Part shown: positions 1 through 5,882 of the stretch, piece by piece
Position numbering within the stretch: position 1 is the first letter of the stretch
Layout of the letters: each line of letters begins with the position of its first letter
NCBI GenBank assembly: GCA_029554925.1
Contig: JAKPUV010000198.1
Location: forward strand, 1-19,875
From: Candidatus Hydrogenedentota bacterium
GTDB lineage: Bacteria > Hydrogenedentota > Hydrogenedentia > Hydrogenedentales > CAITNO01
Reading direction: 5' to 3'
Length of the DNA: 19,875 bases
Translations under genes and position numbers: made by a program
The notes under the pieces: generated by a model
What the model was told of the DNA's origin: nothing
What the model saw: only the letters and a program-made list of their open reading frames with translations
Databases searched by the model: none

Positions 1-74
1 GCCGCGCCCGCGGCCAGCCCCAGAAAAGCCCGCCGCGCCGCCGGGTCGTCCGCGGATGCCGAAAACGGGTTCAT
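1..74 (-). CDS. Tat-exported protein, N-terminal fragment
   Basis: A reading frame starts at an ATG on the minus strand (complement of 72-74) and leaves the window after 24 codons. It begins MNPFSASADDPAARRAFLGL and continues with Ala/Gly-rich residues. The RRAFLGLAAGA stretch is a twin-arginine signal: two arginines, a hydrophobic residue, then a hydrophobic core. The start is set by an AAAGGAG Shine-Dalgarno with a 7-nt spacer to the ATG. The product is therefore probably folded in the cytoplasm and exported to the periplasm. Both sulfatases in this window use the same kind of leader, and oxidoreductases and DUF1501-type proteins often do too, but the mature domain lies outside the window and cannot be named. 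It is divergent from the gene at 602. Confidence 0.7.
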   Translation of the reverse strand, partial: MNPFSASADDPAARRAFLGLAAGA

Positions 75-97
75 GAGTCGTCTCCTTTGGTAACCCG

Positions 98-119
98 CCG
101 CCATTTGACGGCATGGCGG
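98..119 (-). promoter_or_regulatory. Leader hairpin upstream of the partial Tat gene
   Basis: CCGCCAT (98-104) and ATGGCGG (113-119) form a perfect 7-bp stem with an 8-nt loop, about 10 nt upstream of the Shine-Dalgarno of the minus-strand gene that starts at 74. It could affect translation or mRNA stability. A weak promoter-like pair on the minus strand, TTGCAA (127-132) with TCAAAT (103-108) at 18-nt spacing, would start transcription close to the hairpin. Both assignments are from pattern only. Confidence 0.3.
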
Positions 120-197
120 GGGGGGATTGCAAGGCTGAAGAGTCCCCCAGTCAGGCTTTTCCCTGGTAGCCAGAGAAGAGACCGTGTGTGTTCACGG

Positions 198-275
198 CAT
201 TCCGGGAACGAGGTCGCTTCAGTCGCTGCGCTCCCTCGCGATGACGGAGATTACCGCGGTCGTTGCGAGCCCTGG
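198..275. repeat. Degenerate REP-like palindromic element
   Basis: The complementary strand reads GTCATCGCGAGGGAGCGCAG and on to GACTGAAGCGACCTC. This is a diverged version of the GTCATTGCGAGCGAAGCGAAGCAATC type of repeat whose clean copy lies at 3821-3881. A second half-copy follows, so CTCGCGATGAC (235-245) and GTCGTTGCGAG (259-269) form an inverted pair with 2 mismatches in 11. Such elements give spurious peptide tails (here VIARERSD) when translated, so no gene is called. Confidence 0.55.
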
Positions 276-297
276 CCGCCGTGGGCGGAAATTCTTC

Positions 298-436
298 CTA
301 ATGAAGTGAGGGTTGCGGGAGGGCCGGAAACGTAGACGCGCCTTCCAGGCGCGTTCTTCGGGCCAACGAAAACCCCAAGAACGCGGCAAGATGCCGCGTC
401 TACTTTTCGGGCGTTCTCGCCGACTTACTTCATTAG
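298..436. repeat. MITE-like element with nested palindromes
   Basis: The ends are 13-bp terminal inverted repeats, CTAATGAAGTGAG (298-310) and CTTACTTCATTAG (424-436), with one mismatch. Inside is a second inverted pair of 27 nt (332-358 and 377-403) matching at 22 of 27 positions. The five mismatches lie in the internally palindromic part of each arm: each arm also folds on itself, ACGCGCC/GGCGCGT in the left arm and ACGCGGCA/TGCCGCGT in the right. The element can thus form one long hairpin or a cruciform of two small ones. No coding capacity and no clear target-site duplication are visible. Confidence 0.6.
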
Positions 437-539
437 CAGCCGGCCGCCCCGGCCGGCGTGGCAATCTCTTGCCGGAATGCCTTCGACGTGGCGCGCTCCC
501 CGGGGTGCCGTTCGCCTCCGCGCCCGGGTTGTCACCGGC

Positions 540-568
540 TTGAACCGGCCCTTGGGTGGGCCTATACT
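540..568 (+). promoter_or_regulatory. Sigma70-type promoter of the thioredoxin/propeller gene
   Basis: TTGAAC (540-545) and TATACT (563-568) are separated by exactly 17 nt, on the plus strand, 34 nt upstream of the ATG at 602. Both boxes are close to the consensus TTGACA/TATAAT, which stands out in this GC-rich intergenic region. Transcription would start near 575, giving a short leader containing the GGAGGGAG ribosome-binding site. Confidence 0.6.
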
Positions 569-601
569 TGCGCCGGGTTCCAACCGTTGGAGGGAGTTGC
601 G

Positions 602-2353
602 ATGCGAAGGGTTGCGGTGCTGGTTCATCTGATGCTGGCCCTGGTGGGGCTGGCCGCGGCGGTGGGGATGGCCGGGATCTTCATGGAGTTTGGGCGCGGG
701 TCCTACTGGGAGGGCACGCTGCACGCGCGGGTCTACGGCTACCACATTCCCGCGGTCAACCTGATCGGCGCGCTGGTGGTCGGGAGCGCGGTTTTCCTCC
801 TGTCCGGCGGGCGTCTGCTGCAACTGCTCCGACCCGGCATGCCGCTGCTCCGGCGGTGGACGGGGCTGCGCTCTTCGGCGAACACGGTGGCGCTGATCAT
901 TCTGCTGGTCCTCGTGCTGGAGGCGCCGGACATCAACCCCCTCGCCGACGCGGCGCGGACGGGACTGCGCCGGGTGGCCCCCGGGCTTGTGGCGGAGTCC
1001 GCGGCGGAGAAGCCGCAACTGCCTTCGGACAGCGAGATCGGCCTGCCCGCCCTGCCGGTGGTTAAGGAGGAGGACCCGCTCAAGACGGTGCGCATCACGT
1101 CGCTGGACGGCGCGCCCGTGACCCTGGGCGACCTGCGCGGCAAGGCGGTGTTCCTGAACGTGTGGGCCACCTGGTGCGGCCCCTGCCGCGCGGAGATGCC
1201 CAACATCGAGGCGCTGTACCAGTCCGTGAAAGACGAACCGAACGTGGCCGTGGTCCTCGCCTCCGTCGAGCCCGCCGAAAAGGTGAGGGACTTCCTCAAG
1301 ACCAACCCTCATGAGGCACCCATCTATACCCTGGAGGAGGGCGACGTCCGGAAACTGGGCGTCAACGCCTTCCCCACCACCCTGATCCTCTCCCCCGGGG
1401 GCGAGGTGCTTTTCCGGAAGTCCGGCTATGCGGCCTGGGACGGCGGCGCGACCCGCGCCTTCCTCCTCGCGGCGGCCAATGGCCTGCCCTTCACGCCGCC
1501 CAAGCCGGCGCCGAAAGTGGTCGAGGCCGGAGACGGCCTGGCTTTCGAGGAAACCACTGTGTCGGCGGACAAGGGGGTGATGGACCTCGCGCGCGGCGGC
1601 GACGGTACGGTCTATTACGCCGACTTCTTCGGGGGCACTGTCGGCAGACTCAACACGGAGGACGGGACACTGTCCCCCGTGCTCAGCGGCCTCGCCAGCC
1701 CGCACGCCGCCGCCGTTGCGGGCGACCGCCTGTACTTCCTGGAGTCCGGCACCGAGGCAGCTAAGTTCAAGGACGGGAGACTGGGTCGGATCACCCTGTC
1801 CACAGGCGTCCGGGAGACCCTCCTGGAGGGACTCGAATACCCTGTATCCCTGGTTGTGGATGCGGCGGAAAACGCGTTCATCCTGGAGGCCGCAGGATCA
1901 AGCACCGTTTTCGGCGGCAAGAACCGCCTGAGTGTCCTCAAGCAGGGTCAGACGGCCCCGGAGACCCTCCTGGAGGGCCTGCCCGCCCCGACCTCCTTCC
2001 TCCTGGACGACGAGGGCGGCATCTTCGTGGGGACTATGGGACAGACCTCCCCGGGTGACACCGGAACCGTGATGCGGTTCCAGGAGGGCGCGAAAGAGGG
2101 TGAAGTCATCGCGAAGAACCTGCCCGCGGTGAAGGACATGGCCTTCGACAGAGAGGGCAACATCCTGCTGGCTGGAGGCAGTGCCGAAAAGGAGCGCCCC
2201 GGTCTTCTGCTCTTGTCGAAGAATTCCCGCAAGCCCGTTGTCCTTCGCGGCGGTTTTGGGGTGAACTGCCTCTGCCCAGATCCGGACGGCGGCATCCTCT
2301 ATTCCACCGGCATGGGCCAGGACTCCCTCCGGCTGCTCCGCCCGAAACGCTGA
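602..2353 (+). CDS. Membrane-anchored thioredoxin (TlpA-like) and beta-propeller fusion
   Basis: A 583-residue protein. The frame is open back to 458, but the ATG at 602 is preceded by GGAGGGAG with a short spacer and begins a hydrophobic helix, so it is the likely start. Hydrophobic segments at about 4-28, 50-68 and 94-107 suggest a three-helix membrane anchor. A linker leads to a TlpA/AhpC-type thioredoxin domain (about 155-300) with redox motif WCGPC at 191-195 and the cis-proline segment NAFPTT. The rest (about 310-583) is repetitive and resembles NHL/SMP-30 type beta-propeller blades, for example GLASPHAAAVAGDRLYFLES and VSLVVDAAENAFILEA. A thioredoxin fold followed by a propeller is also seen in NHLRC2-like proteins. 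The expected role is extracytoplasmic thiol-disulfide exchange, with the propeller binding an unknown partner. It has its own promoter, and an IS110 element has landed 54 bp downstream. Confidence 0.85.
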   Translation: MRRVAVLVHLMLALVGLAAAVGMAGIFMEFGRGSYWEGTLHARVYGYHIPAVNLIGALVVGSAVFLLSGGRLLQLLRPGMPLLRRWTGLRSSANTVALIILLVLVLEAPDINPLADAARTGLRRVAPGLVAESAAEKPQLPSDSEIGLPALPVVKEEDPLKTVRITSLDGAPVTLGDLRGKAVFLNVWATWCGPCRAEMPNIEALYQSVKDEPNVAVVLASVEPAEKVRDFLKTNPHEAPIYTLEEGDVRKLGVNAFPTTLILSPGGEVLFRKSGYAAWDGGATRAFLLAAANGLPFTPPKPAPKVVEAGDGLAFEETTVSADKGVMDLARGGDGTVYYADFFGGTVGRLNTEDGTLSPVLSGLASPHAAAVAGDRLYFLESGTEAAKFKDGRLGRITLSTGVRETLLEGLEYPVSLVVDAAENAFILEAAGSSTVFGGKNRLSVLKQGQTAPETLLEGLPAPTSFLLDDEGGIFVGTMGQTSPGDTGTVMRFQEGAKEGEVIAKNLPAVKDMAFDREGNILLAGGSAEKERPGLLLLSKNSRKPVVLRGGFGVNCLCPDPDGGILYSTGMGQDSLRLLRPKR

Positions 2354-2360
2354 GGAAGCA

Positions 2361-2394
2361 CCGCGAGAAGAGACGGGGACCGTTTGTCTCGCGG
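2361..2394 (+). terminator. Possible terminator hairpin after the thioredoxin gene
   Basis: CCGCGAGA (2361-2368) and TCTCGCGG (2387-2394) form a perfect 8-bp stem starting 8 nt after the stop codon. The position suits a transcription terminator, but there is no T-tract after the stem, so it may only be an mRNA 3' stabilising hairpin. Confidence 0.35.
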
Positions 2395-2395
2395 G

Positions 2396-2408
2396 CACGA
2401 GATTGCTT
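2396..2408. repeat. Left fragment of the REP-like palindrome split by IS110
   Basis: CACGAGATTGCTT is the outer end of the first palindrome arm. The remainder of that arm lies 1.4 kb away at 3821-3842. Joining GAGATTG (2399-2405) to the sequence from 3821 gives a 29-nt arm that is the perfect reverse complement of 3853-3881. The CT at 2406-2407 is the likely recombination core, with the next T shared by both sides. Confidence 0.75.
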
Positions 2409-2481
2409 GTATGTTCAGTGCAGGGTCTTCGGTGCGCAGCCAAGAGCCGTAGTAGAAGTTTTCTTTTTGGTTCTTTTTCTT

Positions 2482-2510
2482 TTGTGGATGGCTGTGGAAA
2501 AGTGGATAAC
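2482..2510 (+). promoter_or_regulatory. Possible promoter for the IS110 leader RNA
   Basis: TTGTGG (2482-2487) and GATAAC (2505-2510), 17 nt apart, lie in an AT-richer stretch just before the structured region. Transcription would begin near 2517, so the RNA up to 2719 would be about 200 nt, close to the 177 nt reported for the IS621 bridge RNA. A second candidate exists only in the circular form, made of TTGATT (3801-3806) in the right end and TATGTT (2410-2415) in the left end at 18-nt spacing. Which one is used cannot be told from sequence. Confidence 0.35.
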
Positions 2511-2531
2511 TTCGCCCTTTTGGGGCGGGTG

Positions 2532-2719
2532 TTCTCGATGTTTTCCCGCGCGGCCGCGTGGGAGAATAGGACAGGAGGCGGAGGCGCCGAGATTGCGGGG
2601 CAACTTGCCAAGCCCGAAGTGAAGATTTGCCCCGCCTCCTGTCCGCGCGGTTTCCGTAAAGACCGGACACTATCCCGGGAGCAAACTCGCATACCGCAAG
2701 AATGGTCAGGAAACCGCGC
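2532..2719 (+). ncRNA. Predicted IS110 bridge RNA with target and donor loops
   Basis: Three successive stem-loops precede the transposase. The first is a 5' hairpin, TTCTC 2532-2536 with GAGAA 2562-2566 around a GC core. The second has a perfect 13-bp stem, GGACAGGAGGCGG (2569-2581) with CCGCCTCCTGTCC (2632-2644). Its loop contains CGAGATTGC (2588-2596), identical to the left target flank 2398-2406, and CGAAGTGAAG (2615-2624), complementary to the right target flank 3821-3830 with one G.U pair. The third has an 11-bp stem, GCGCGGTTTCC (2645-2655) with GGAAACCGCGC (2709-2719), extended by GACC/GGTC. Its loop contains ACACTATC (2667-2674), identical to the right end plus core 3814-3821, and GCATAC (2689-2694) plus AAG (2698-2700), complementary to the left end 2406-2414 with a 3-nt bulge. 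Target-binding loop followed by donor-binding loop is the order known for IS621. Exact RNA ends are not known. Confidence 0.8.
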
Positions 2720-2739
2720 ACAACCAGGAGGATTGTACC

Positions 2740-3804
2740 ATGCGCGATGAACAGAAGCCCGTTTCCGAAGCTGTTGTCTGGGTCGGTGTGGACGTGTCGA
2801 AGTCCACGTTCGACGCGGCGCTGGCCGAAGGTGGCCAGGGGGGCTGCCAGCCCCTGGGCAAGCTTCCCGCCCGGTGTTTTTCCCGGAGTCCCGAGGGGGT
2901 CGCGGAACTGCTGGCCTGGCTGCGCGCGTCCGGCGTCGCGCCGGAGTCCGCCCGCGTGGTGATGGAGGCCACGGGGCGGTATTCGGTGGAGCTGGCCGCG
3001 TGGGTGGCACAGGCGTGCCCCCCGCTCTCGTCGGCCATCGAGTCGCCGCGCCAGACGGTGGCGTTCATCAAGAGCCTTGGGCTGCGCAACAAGACGGATC
3101 GCATGGACGCCCGCGCGCTGGCGCTCTACGGCGTGGAGCGCAGGCCCCGGGCGTACCAGCCGCCGCCGGCCAGCGAGGGGGAACTGCGGGAGCTCGTGCG
3201 CTACCGGGACTTTCTCGTGCAGCAGAAGGTGGCCGCGGGGAACCGCGCCGAAGAGATGCGGGACAGCAAGTTTATCCAGCGCGAGATGCGCAGGCAGATC
3301 CGCCAGCTGGAGCGGGACATCGAGAAGACGGAGAAGGAAATGGCGCGGGTGAAGCAGGCAACCCCCGAACTGGAGAACGACATCGCGCTGATGACCTCCA
3401 TCTACGGCGTCGCGTTCCTCACCGCGGCCACCATCCGGGCAGAACTCGGCGACCTGCGGCGCTTCGAGAAAGCCCGGCAGCTCACCGCCTTCGCCGGGCT
3501 CAACCCCTCCCTGAGGCAGTCGGGGTCCAGCGTCCGCGGGCGCACCCACATAAGCAAGGCGGGTAACCCCCGCGTCCGCCGCGCCCTGTACCTATCGGCC
3601 ATGGTGGCCGTCAGGGGAGACAACGACTTCAGACACGACTACGAGCGGCTCAGGGCCCAGGGACTCTCCAAGATGGCCGCCCTGTGCGCCATCATGAGGA
3701 AAATCCTGGTGCTCATGCGCGCCCTCCTCATCAGTGGAAAACCCTACGTCCCCCTGTGGAAAAACCGCCCGCAACTCCAGGAGAAAATGTTCCTTGAGGC
3801 TTGA
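2740..3804 (+). CDS. IS110-family DEDD transposase/recombinase
   Basis: A 354-residue protein with both IS110 domains. The N-terminal RuvC-like DEDD domain has GVDVSKSTFD (D18), VVMEATGRY (E76) and KTDRMDA (D120, D123). A helical, charged segment follows (about 145-215). The C-terminal transposase_20 domain begins at about 215, with GLNPSLRQSGSS, where S261 of the SG motif is the likely nucleophilic serine, then ISKAGNPRVRRALY. All expected catalytic residues are present and length is typical, so the enzyme looks functional. The start is fixed by AGGAGG at 2726-2731 with an 8-nt spacer. Enzymes of this family act with a bridge RNA to pair donor and target DNA and recombine at a dinucleotide core, via a circular intermediate. 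The coding sequence starts 20 nt after the last predicted RNA stem, so RNA and mRNA may be co-transcribed. Confidence 0.95.
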   Translation: MRDEQKPVSEAVVWVGVDVSKSTFDAALAEGGQGGCQPLGKLPARCFSRSPEGVAELLAWLRASGVAPESARVVMEATGRYSVELAAWVAQACPPLSSAIESPRQTVAFIKSLGLRNKTDRMDARALALYGVERRPRAYQPPPASEGELRELVRYRDFLVQQKVAAGNRAEEMRDSKFIQREMRRQIRQLERDIEKTEKEMARVKQATPELENDIALMTSIYGVAFLTAATIRAELGDLRRFEKARQLTAFAGLNPSLRQSGSSVRGRTHISKAGNPRVRRALYLSAMVAVRGDNDFRHDYERLRAQGLSKMAALCAIMRKILVLMRALLISGKPYVPLWKNRPQLQEKMFLEA

Positions 3805-3820
3805 TTCCCAGACACACTAT

Positions 3821-3881
3821 CTTCGCTTCGCTCGCAATGACGTGTGTTTTCGCGTCATTGCGAGCGAAGCGAAGCAATCTC
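3821..3881. repeat. REP-like palindrome interrupted by IS110
   Basis: The arms CTTCGCTTCGCTCGCAATGA plus CG (3821-3842) and their exact complement (3853-3874) form a 22-bp perfect stem around a 10-nt loop. The right arm runs on through CAATCTC (3875-3881), whose partner GAGATTG is found at 2399-2405 on the other side of the insertion sequence. The uninterrupted element thus had 29-bp arms. This repeat type is common in environmental bacterial genomes and gives VIASEAKQS-like peptides when translated by mistake. Confidence 0.85.
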
Positions 3882-3999
3882 ATGCTCGCCAGTGCTTCGG
3901 CTCTCGCCCGCCTTGTTCGGCGTTCAGGCTTCCGGGCGGGTGTTGCACTCCGCCGCCCCGAACGGTCATCATGTGCGGCACAGGATCCAAGGAGGCGAC

Positions 4000-4977
4000 A
4001 TGCGCGCACTGTTTCTCCCCCTCGTTGTGCTTGCCCTTGCGAACGCGGCGTTCGCCGCCGGGCCCCCGGTGCGTTTCGACCGAAGCGGCGACACCGTCCG
4101 CGTGCTGGTGGATGAAAAGCCCGTCGCCACCTACCACATGGGCGACCAGGACATCCCGCGCCCCCATTTCCGCGATGTGTTCACCCTTAACGGCGAGCGC
4201 ATCACCCGGCCCTGTCCGCCGGCCCCGGCGGCCTACAAGGGCAATGACGACCACGCGACCTTTCACCCGGGCATCTGGCTGGCCTTCGGCGATCTCGGCG
4301 GGGAGGACTTCTGGCGCAACAAGGCCCCCGTCCGCCATGTGCGGTTCGAGGGGGACTTCATCGAGGGGGACGGCTTCGGCAGTTTCACCGTGGTGAACCG
4401 CTACGAGCGCTCGGACGGCGGGACACCGGTCTGCACGGAGACCTGCACCTGGTCCGTCCGGGTGGCGGGGGACGAGGGGTGGCTTCTCTCCTGTGACAGC
4501 GTGTTCCGGTCCGACGATGCGGACTTCGCCTTCGGCGACCAGGAGGAGATGGGGTTGGGCATCCGCCTCGACTCGCCCCTCACGAAAAAGTTCGGCCCCG
4601 GCCGCCTGTCGAACAGCGAGGGCGGCGAAGACGAAAAGGGGACCTGGGGAAAGCAGGCGGCGTGGTGCCGTACGGTGGGGGTGATCAAGGAGCGCACTGT
4701 GGGCGCGGCGGTGATCCCGGCCCCCGGAAATTTCCGGCCGTCGTGGTTCCACTCGCGGGACTACGGCCTCATCGTGGCGAATCCCTTCGCCCGCAAGGCC
4801 ATGACCGCCCCCGATGACGACAACGCCGCGCCGGACAAAACGGTTGTCCGGAAAGGGGAGGGCTTCCGCCTGGGATTCGGGGTGTTTGTATTCAGCGTTC
4901 CGAAAGACACCCCCCTTGAGATGGAGAAGAGCCTGCAACGGCTGGGGGCGGACCGCCCCGCGAACACTCCGGAGTGA
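4000..4977 (+). CDS. Secreted DUF6807 (PmoA-like) family protein
   Basis: A 325-residue protein. The frame is open further upstream into the palindromic repeat, but the ATG at 4000 has GGAGG at 3991-3995 and starts a clear Sec signal peptide (MRALFLPLVVLALANAAFA, cleavage after about residue 19), so it is chosen. The mature part matches the DUF6807 family, often labelled methane oxygenase PmoA: a VLVDEKPVATYHMGD start, a region at about 85-100 with FHPGIWLAFGDLGGEDFW resembling the family HHRGLW.GDVNG..FW motif, and NPFARKAM near the C-terminus. The PmoA label is historical; these proteins occur in polysaccharide and sugar degradation clusters and their activity is unknown to me. It is first in a five-gene run and its stop is 3 nt before the next ATG. 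Confidence 0.85.
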   Translation: MRALFLPLVVLALANAAFAAGPPVRFDRSGDTVRVLVDEKPVATYHMGDQDIPRPHFRDVFTLNGERITRPCPPAPAAYKGNDDHATFHPGIWLAFGDLGGEDFWRNKAPVRHVRFEGDFIEGDGFGSFTVVNRYERSDGGTPVCTETCTWSVRVAGDEGWLLSCDSVFRSDDADFAFGDQEEMGLGIRLDSPLTKKFGPGRLSNSEGGEDEKGTWGKQAAWCRTVGVIKERTVGAAVIPAPGNFRPSWFHSRDYGLIVANPFARKAMTAPDDDNAAPDKTVVRKGEGFRLGFGVFVFSVPKDTPLEMEKSLQRLGADRPANTPE

Positions 4978-4980
4978 TTC

Positions 4981-5859
4981 ATGGCACAGGCAGACCCAAA
5001 GCGCGTCGGCATCATCGGTCTGGGGCTCATGGGCCGGGCCATGGCGGGGCGGCTTCTTGCCGCGGGATGGTCCGTGTGCGGGTATGACCTCGCGGCGGCG
5101 GCCTGCGACGCGGCGGCGGGGCTCGGCGTGGAGGTGTTGCCCGACGCCCGCGCCGTGGCCGCGGAAACGAAGACCATCGTGCTGAGCCTCATGACCTCCG
5201 AGGACCGGCGGCGTCTCTGCTGGGGCGACCAGAACCTTGCGGCGGCGCTTCCCCCGGGGACCGTGTTGCTGGACACCACGACGGCCCGCCCGGAGGATAT
5301 TCTTGAGGACCACGCGCGCCTCGCCGCGTCCGGGGTCCGGCTGGTGGATGTCTGCCTTTCCGGGTCGAGCCAGGTGGCCGCCGAGGGGCGATCCCTCGCC
5401 CTCATCGGCGCGCCGGAGGCGGACGCGGGCTGCCGCGACCTGCTCTCGGCCTTCTGCAAGGCGCAATACTATTTCGACACCCCCGGCCAGGGCAACCGGG
5501 TGAAGCTCATTGTGAACCTGGTGTTCGGCCTGAACCGGCTGGTGCTTGCGGAGGCCCTCGGCCTGGCGGAGCACGCGGGGTTCGATCTGGACACCATTCT
5601 GGAGATTCTCCGCTCGGGCGAGACCCACAGCGTTGCCATGGACACCAAGGGGCCGAAGATGGTGTCCGGGGTCTATGAACCCGCCGTGGCCCGCCTCGCC
5701 CAGCACGCGAAGGACGTGGGGCTCATTCTCGAATACGCCCGGCAGGTCGGCGCGGAAACCCCCGTGTCGGAGGTCCATGCCGGGCTCATCAACGACCTGG
5801 TTGAACGGGGGCTGGGCGATTTGGACAACGCGGCGATCTTCGAGGCCTACCGCGGCTGA
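4981..5859 (+). CDS. NAD(P)-dependent beta-hydroxyacid dehydrogenase family
   Basis: A 292-residue protein of the 3-hydroxyisobutyrate / 6-phosphogluconate-like dehydrogenase family. The Rossmann fingerprint GLGLMG is at residues 13-18. The substrate segment DVCLSGSSQVAAEG (about 123-136) replaces the common D.PVSGG..GA..G, so the substrate may be unusual. The catalytic lysine motif GNRVKLIVN gives K175 and N179, and HAKDVGL near 242-248 is the C-terminal family motif. These enzymes oxidise beta-hydroxy acids or reduce the matching semialdehydes in the cytoplasm. GGAG lies 6 nt before the ATG, inside the end of the upstream gene, which suggests translational coupling. Together with the sulfatase and transporter it probably handles an internalised acid or aldehyde; the exact substrate cannot be read from sequence. 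Confidence 0.85.
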   Translation: MAQADPKRVGIIGLGLMGRAMAGRLLAAGWSVCGYDLAAAACDAAAGLGVEVLPDARAVAAETKTIVLSLMTSEDRRRLCWGDQNLAAALPPGTVLLDTTTARPEDILEDHARLAASGVRLVDVCLSGSSQVAAEGRSLALIGAPEADAGCRDLLSAFCKAQYYFDTPGQGNRVKLIVNLVFGLNRLVLAEALGLAEHAGFDLDTILEILRSGETHSVAMDTKGPKMVSGVYEPAVARLAQHAKDVGLILEYARQVGAETPVSEVHAGLINDLVERGLGDLDNAAIFEAYRG

Positions 5860-5882
5860 CGCCGCGCCGGGAAAGGAGCGGC

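Larger units (their letters stand above)
2406..3820 (+). mobile_element. Complete IS110-family insertion sequence
   Basis: The element holds a structured non-coding left end (2408-2739), a DEDD transposase (2740-3804) and a very short right end (3805-3820). The boundaries come from the interrupted palindrome: CT at 2406-2407 and CT at 3821-3822 flank the insert, and deletion of the insert plus one CT rebuilds a perfect 29-bp inverted-repeat arm. There are no terminal inverted repeats and no long target duplication, as is usual for IS110. The size is about 1.41 kb, within the family range. The asymmetric layout, with a long 5' non-coding end, matches the IS110 group rather than the IS1111 group. 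The element appears intact and potentially active. Confidence 0.85.

Noticed and set aside
425..1705. Long minus-strand frame of 426 codons
   Set aside because: It is antisense to the thioredoxin/propeller gene, rich in Arg, Gly and His with no domain, and crosses that gene's promoter. It is a GC-driven shadow.
2361..2394. Hairpin considered as the IS110 left terminal inverted repeat
   Set aside because: It lies outside the left boundary set by the broken palindrome and has no partner near the right end. IS110 elements of this group lack such repeats.
2407..2622. Short plus-strand frame in the IS110 left end with a hydrophobic middle
   Set aside because: It overlaps the predicted bridge RNA and has no ribosome-binding site. 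The hydrophobic stretch comes from a T-rich tract.
1898..3549. Minus-strand frames across the IS110 leader and transposase
   Set aside because: They are antisense to the transposase and cover the structured leader. Composition is low complexity with no recognisable motif or ribosome-binding site.
3734..4396. Frames carrying a VIASEAKQS-like peptide
   Set aside because: This peptide is the translation of the REP-like palindrome at 3821-3881, not a protein.
3880..5778. Minus-strand frame of 632 codons
   Set aside because: It is antisense to DUF6807 and dehydrogenase genes that have clear domain motifs, signal peptide and ribosome-binding sites.
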